From assembly GCA_018262385.1 (NCBI GenBank), contig JAGSPQ010000349.1, positions 1 to 6,297 of the forward strand: DNA of 6,297 nucleotides, written 5' to 3'. The first letter of the stretch is position 1, and the number at the start of each line of letters is the position of its first letter. The position numbers and the translations under genes were made by a program. The notes under the pieces are model-generated. The model made no database searches. It saw only the letters and a program-made list of their open reading frames with translations, and was not told the origin of the DNA. Shown piece after piece: positions 5,770-6,297 of this stretch. The stretch is from Myxococcaceae bacterium. Lineage in GTDB: Bacteria > Myxococcota > Myxococcia > Myxococcales > Myxococcaceae.

Positions 5770-6297
5770 TCAGTTGCAGGGCGGCGGCCTGGACACTGCA
5801 CCCGAGAGGAGCGCAGTGGCCGAAACGCTGCAGGTATTGCTGCCGTTCAACCGAATCCTACCCAGGCCTCCGCCGCCGGCTCCACTCCCGGCGGGAGGGC
5901 CTCCGGCGGTGGCGGCGATGAACCCAGCGGCGGTGCTGCCGGCCGCTCCGCTCGCGCCGTTTCCAGCCGAGGGACTTCCGCCCGGGCCGCCGAGCGCGAT
6001 GGTGGTGTTGTCGAGGGTGCCGTCCTGGCCAGGGCTGCCGGCCGACTGGTTCTGCTGGCGGCCGCCGCCCCCTCCGCCGCCGTTGCAGGTCAGCCGGGCG
6101 GTGGCGGACAGGTTGAGGTGCTGCGCTTCGAAGAGGATCGCTCCCCCGCTGCCGGCGCCGCCCCCGCCGTTCTGTTCCTGGCCGTTCAGTCCGCCGCGCC
6201 CGCCCGAGCCGCTGGTGGAGACGATGCCGGTCACGGTGAGGCTCGCGGTCGACGACAGCTGCACCGCTCCGCCGCCCCAGCCGCCCAGGGCGCGGGT
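5770..6297 (-). CDS. Gly-rich presumed exported protein, C-terminal part only (paralog of the next gene)
   Basis: The reading frame is open to the right window edge, so the start is not visible; 175 residues and the TGA stop are seen. I do not recognise a named family. The visible part is Gly/Ala/Ser-rich with short hydrophobic strands between Gly runs (AVQLSSTASLTVTG, GGAILFEAQHLNLSATARL), a pattern suggesting stacked beta strands or a beta-helix (inference). It aligns along its whole length with the C-terminal ~173 residues of the downstream 812-residue lipoprotein: shared GG-x-GGGAVQLS, GGGGAGSGGA, GQDG and a late GRIR-[LF]-N motif. Both end with a pair of cysteines, the second almost at the C-terminus (PPPCN here). 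By analogy the missing N-terminus probably carries a lipoprotein signal and Cys-rich repeats, but that cannot be seen. The stop lies 14 bases before the next start, so the two genes are probably co-transcribed. The GTG at 6264 lies inside the conserved block and is not a likely start. Confidence 0.8.
   Translation of the reverse strand, partial: TRALGGWGGGAVQLSSTASLTVTGIVSTSGSGGRGGLNGQEQNGGGGAGSGGAILFEAQHLNLSATARLTCNGGGGGGGRQQNQSAGSPGQDGTLDNTTIALGGPGGSPSAGNGASGAAGSTAAGFIAATAGGPPAGSGAGGGGLGRIRLNGSNTCSVSATALLSGAVSRPPPCN

Noticed and set aside
5756..5772. Possible promoter or terminator between the two Gly-rich protein genes
   Set aside because: The gap is only 14 bases, has no hairpin with a T-run and no recognisable -35/-10 or -24/-12 element; it only holds a ribosome binding site.

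Overview
The window is GC-rich, very densely packed, and every gene I can support lies on the minus strand, so transcription runs from right (6297) to left (1). The organism is most likely a Gram-negative member of the Myxococcota (myxobacteria and relatives). The grounds are the lptC-lptA-lptB-rpoN gene order, the high GC with strong GC bias at third codon positions, and two large secreted proteins with Asp/Gly-rich linkers, Cys-rich 'DNDCDG' repeats and long Gly-rich tails, a style common in myxobacterial lipoproteins. The genus cannot be named from the sequence alone.

Layout in transcription order: (1) 6297-5770, the 3' end of a Gly-rich protein gene that begins outside the window; (2) 5755-3317, a complete 812-residue predicted lipoprotein with three Cys-rich repeats of 97-residue spacing and a Gly-rich C-terminal half paralogous to gene 1; (3) 3320-2784, an LptC-like lipoprotein; (4) 2787-1969, LptA with two tandem OstA-type domains; (5) 1972-1244, LptB, the ATPase of the LPS exporter; (6) 1244-1, sigma-54 (RpoN), cut by the left window edge inside its DNA-binding part.

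The six genes form one apparent operon. There are 14 bases between genes 1 and 2. After that each gene overlaps the next by 4, 4, 4 and 1 bases, and three consecutive genes start with TTG, GTG and GTG, which suggests translational coupling. No stretch of more than 14 bases lacks a gene, and no terminator, tRNA, rRNA, CRISPR array or mobile element is visible. The operon promoter must lie beyond position 6297.

Functionally, LptB should power extraction of LPS from the inner membrane, with LptC and LptA forming the periplasmic bridge to the outer membrane. RpoN next to lptB is a conserved proteobacterial arrangement. What stands out is the upstream partner: instead of the KDO genes (kdsC/kdsD) found there in enterobacteria, two paralogous Gly-rich, presumably exported proteins lead into lptC with overlapping coding regions. 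Other points worth attention are the duplicated LptA domain, the lipobox in LptC, and an unusual RpoN N-terminus with a sigma-54-promoter-like motif inside it.
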